From NCBI RefSeq assembly GCF_039545095.1, contig NZ_BAABRS010000002.1, forward strand, positions 248,001 to 312,000: 64,000 nucleotides of DNA, read 5' to 3'. The translations under genes and the position numbers were made by a program. This stretch comes from Fodinibius salicampi (lineage in GTDB: Bacteria; Bacteroidota; Rhodothermia; Balneolales; Balneolaceae). Shown piece by piece: positions 62,690 to 64,000 of this stretch. Below the pieces are notes generated by a model. That model was not told where the DNA came from, did not search any database, and saw only the letters and a list, made by a program, of their open reading frames with translations. How positions within the stretch are numbered: the first letter of the stretch is position 1; every line of letters starts with the position of its first letter.

Positions 62690-63240
62690 GTATTACTTTT
62701 TTGGATGCTCAAAAAAGTAAACAAAAAACTCACCGGCTGAGGGTTCTTCGCCTGAGCGCGTCCGTTCGAACCTGTAAAAAAGCAAAACTCGCTCCCGTGG
62801 GTCGCTCAAACAAGCTTATTTTCGGCCGATTCTCCCGTCATTGCTCTGATAGGCTCACAACCCAAGGCCGGAAGGAATAGATTTTTGACTTCTCAAGAAT
62901 AAGTTAGCTCCTATTTTATTGAAAGCGACAAAACCAACTGGGAAAATTTCTGCCTGACGAGGAACAGGTAAATAAAACCATCCCGCTGCCCTTAGCAGAT
63001 GAGGAGCGGGAAGTACGTAAAGAAATAAATGGGGAAAGCTGTGATAAAAGTAGTGGACGTTCCCGGCTTATTCCTTGTTGGGGCAACCAAAAAAACGAGA
63101 TCTTCATTTATTTCCGTACCGAGTGTTCCCGAACGCCGAAGCCGGCGACGTTTTTGCAGCACTTTTGGCGACCATAAGTGGTAGTTAAAGTGTTAAAAGG
63201 TGAAAGAGCATTAAGAACTTTCCCGGGATATATATAAGAA
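62690..63240 (+). repeat. Composite intergenic repeat, copy H2 (divergent)
   Basis: It opens with a hairpin ACTTTTTTG/CAAAAAAGT, then CTCACCGGCTGAGGGTTCTT as in copy G, and a block TGAAAGCGACAAAACCAACT before TTTCTGCCTGACGA (62948 on) and TGAGGAG (63001). The 84-bp hairpin arms are lost, but an inner stem CCCGCT/AGCGGG remains. CACTTTTGGCGACCATAAGTG (63164 on) is a drifted form of the CTTTTGG hairpin. The tail from 63221 matches copy F. The gap 61845-63562 holds no gene. Confidence 0.6.
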
Positions 63241-63430
63241 CCGTTTTTTTAAAACCTGGTATAAGATGTTCTATTGCAATCCAGATGAGAGGAAAGAAAA
63301 AATTCCAAAAAGTTGATGAATGTGAGTAGGTATCCCTCAAATTCTATGTGTAATGTTATGTTAAAAGAAGTCACTACTCAATTCCTAATTCTCAATTAAA
63401 TGCCGGAACCTGTTACCGATATTTATCCTT

Positions 63431-63472
63431 TAAACTTGTAACCTTCAACCTTTAACATTCAACCTGTAACCC
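63431..63472. repeat. Heptamer array (TTCAAC type)
   Basis: Exact seven-base register: CTTCAAC, CTTTAAC, ATTCAAC, CTGTAAC. It lies about 90 bases before the last gene of the window, and just upstream of its promoter. The unit is the same as in 28658-28692. Confidence 0.75.
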
Positions 63473-63496
63473 GGCATAGCCGACTTTTTTTCTAAG

Positions 63497-63530
63497 TTGT
63501 GGATAATTTAAATGAAACACCCTATATTTG
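63497..63530 (+). promoter_or_regulatory. Bacteroidota-type promoter of the WecA-like gene
   Basis: TTG at 63497-63499 and TATATTTG at 63523-63530, 23 bases apart, fit the Bacteroidota consensus at its longer spacing. The transcript should begin near 63537, giving a leader of about 26 bases before ATG 63563. Confidence 0.65.
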
Positions 63531-63562
63531 ACAATTGAATGCCATACCAACTTTACAAAGGG

Positions 63563-64000
63563 ATGGTGAATAATATATTGCATGAACTATTGCTACCGTT
63601 TATAGTATCATTTTCTGGGGCGCTGTTGGGAACTTATGTGGTCCGGCAGGCAGCTGTTAAGTTAAAGTGGATATCCGTACCAAGAGAGGAACGCTGGAAT
63701 ACGCGATATGTTGCTTTAATGGGCGGCATCGCCGTATTTGTTTCATTTGTAATCACCGCTTTGGTGTTCCAGCCATTGGAATACCAGGCTGTAGGGCTCG
63801 GGGCTGTGATGATGTTTTCCGCAGGCTTCTGGGACGATCGCATGGAGATGAAGCCTATTGCTAAGTTCCTGATACAGTTCCTTGCGGCTTCTATTCTTAT
63901 CGGAATGGGATATACGCTCAGCTCTTCCTGGCCGTTCTGGCTGGCTATTCCGCTTACCTACCTTTGGGTTATTGGCGTTACCAATGCGTTTAACCTGCTG
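63563..64000 (+). CDS. WecA/MraY-family initiating glycosyl-phosphate transferase, N-terminal part
   Basis: The gene runs off the right edge; 146 codons are visible from ATG 63563. Several membrane helices are seen (LLPFIVSFSGALLGTYVV, GGIAVFVSFVITALVF, LIQFLAASILIGMGY). The motifs SVPREERWNTRYVALMGG and MMFSAGFWDDRMEMKPIAKF carry the Asp-Asp pair of the polyprenyl-phosphate N-acetylhexosamine-1-phosphate transferases, and the last visible residues VTNAFNLL begin the next conserved block. It would put the first sugar phosphate on undecaprenyl phosphate and so start the glycan made by this locus. Confidence 0.9.
   Translation, partial: MVNNILHELLLPFIVSFSGALLGTYVVRQAAVKLKWISVPREERWNTRYVALMGGIAVFVSFVITALVFQPLEYQAVGLGAVMMFSAGFWDDRMEMKPIAKFLIQFLAASILIGMGYTLSSSWPFWLAIPLTYLWVIGVTNAFNLL

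Noticed and set aside
62332-62733. A 133-residue minus-strand frame similar to one at 60632-60991
   Set aside because: The similarity comes from repeat copies G and H1. Changes are not concentrated at third codon positions and the stems explain the conservation.

Overview
The window looks like a chromosome segment from a Bacteroidota-like bacterium, most likely of the Balneolota/Rhodothermia group. The reasons are inferential. Two promoters fit the Bacteroidota pattern TTG-N19/23-TAnnTTTG. Shine-Dalgarno sequences are rare and TTG/GTG/CTG starts are common. There is a TonB receptor, a DUF5686-type outer-membrane protein, four-helix-bundle (S23-like) genes, and gaps full of short dispersed repeats. 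Base composition is moderate on the left and clearly AT-rich from about 47 to 57 kb, where the surface-glycan genes look recently acquired.

Left part (1-12.9 kb): the end of an EamA exporter, a TonB-dependent receptor, an MltF-like lipoprotein, a partner-switch module on the minus strand (STAS protein, RsbW-like kinase, GAF-PP2C phosphatase), an alpha/beta hydrolase, a SPOR lipoprotein, an iron-type ABC permease plus ATPase, a YeaQ/GlsB-like membrane protein and a CxxCH lipoprotein. Middle (13-30.3 kb): a DUF5686-type protein, tRNA-Val, a decayed class-III aminotransferase, a GATase, YggS, tRNA-Cys, a secreted unknown protein divergent from a LysR regulator, a broken SulP transporter, and a sugar-acid group (GntP permease, esterase, FAH-family enzyme, ketoglutarate semialdehyde dehydrogenase). 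A cupin isomerase, RibBA and YajC follow.

Right part (31-64 kb): a surface-polysaccharide locus. It has a Wzz-type protein, a sugar epimerase, GDP-fucose synthesis (fcl and gmd), an ABC flippase-like exporter, and an overlapping operon that matches the GDP-linked legionaminic-acid pathway (LegB, LegC, LegH, LegI, LegG, PtmE). This is followed by a second, divergent NeuB/SpsE-like synthase and an SpsF-like cytidylyltransferase. Then come three sulfotransferases, a candidate nonulosonate transferase, an acetyltransferase, four further glycosyltransferases, a Wzy-like polymerase, an epimerase, and the start of a WecA/MraY-type initiating transferase at the right edge. Together these suggest a sulfated glycan containing fucose and a nonulosonic acid.

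The most unusual content is in the gaps. A composite repeat occurs at 13.2, 27.6, 30.6, 31.0, 34.8, 36.7, 60.6 and 62.3-63.2 kb. It is built from stem-loop modules. One is an 83-84 bp hairpin bounded by GGACCATTT/AAATGGTCC, present in five good copies. Several stems differ between copies by paired changes that keep the pairing, which points to selection on structure. Other repeats are heptanucleotide arrays, three families of short palindromes, a 166-bp element with terminal inverted repeats that supplies the stop codons of both flanking genes, and an octanucleotide run inside gmd that could act as a frame switch. Composite copies flank the exchangeable glycan genes, so they may be sites of recombination.
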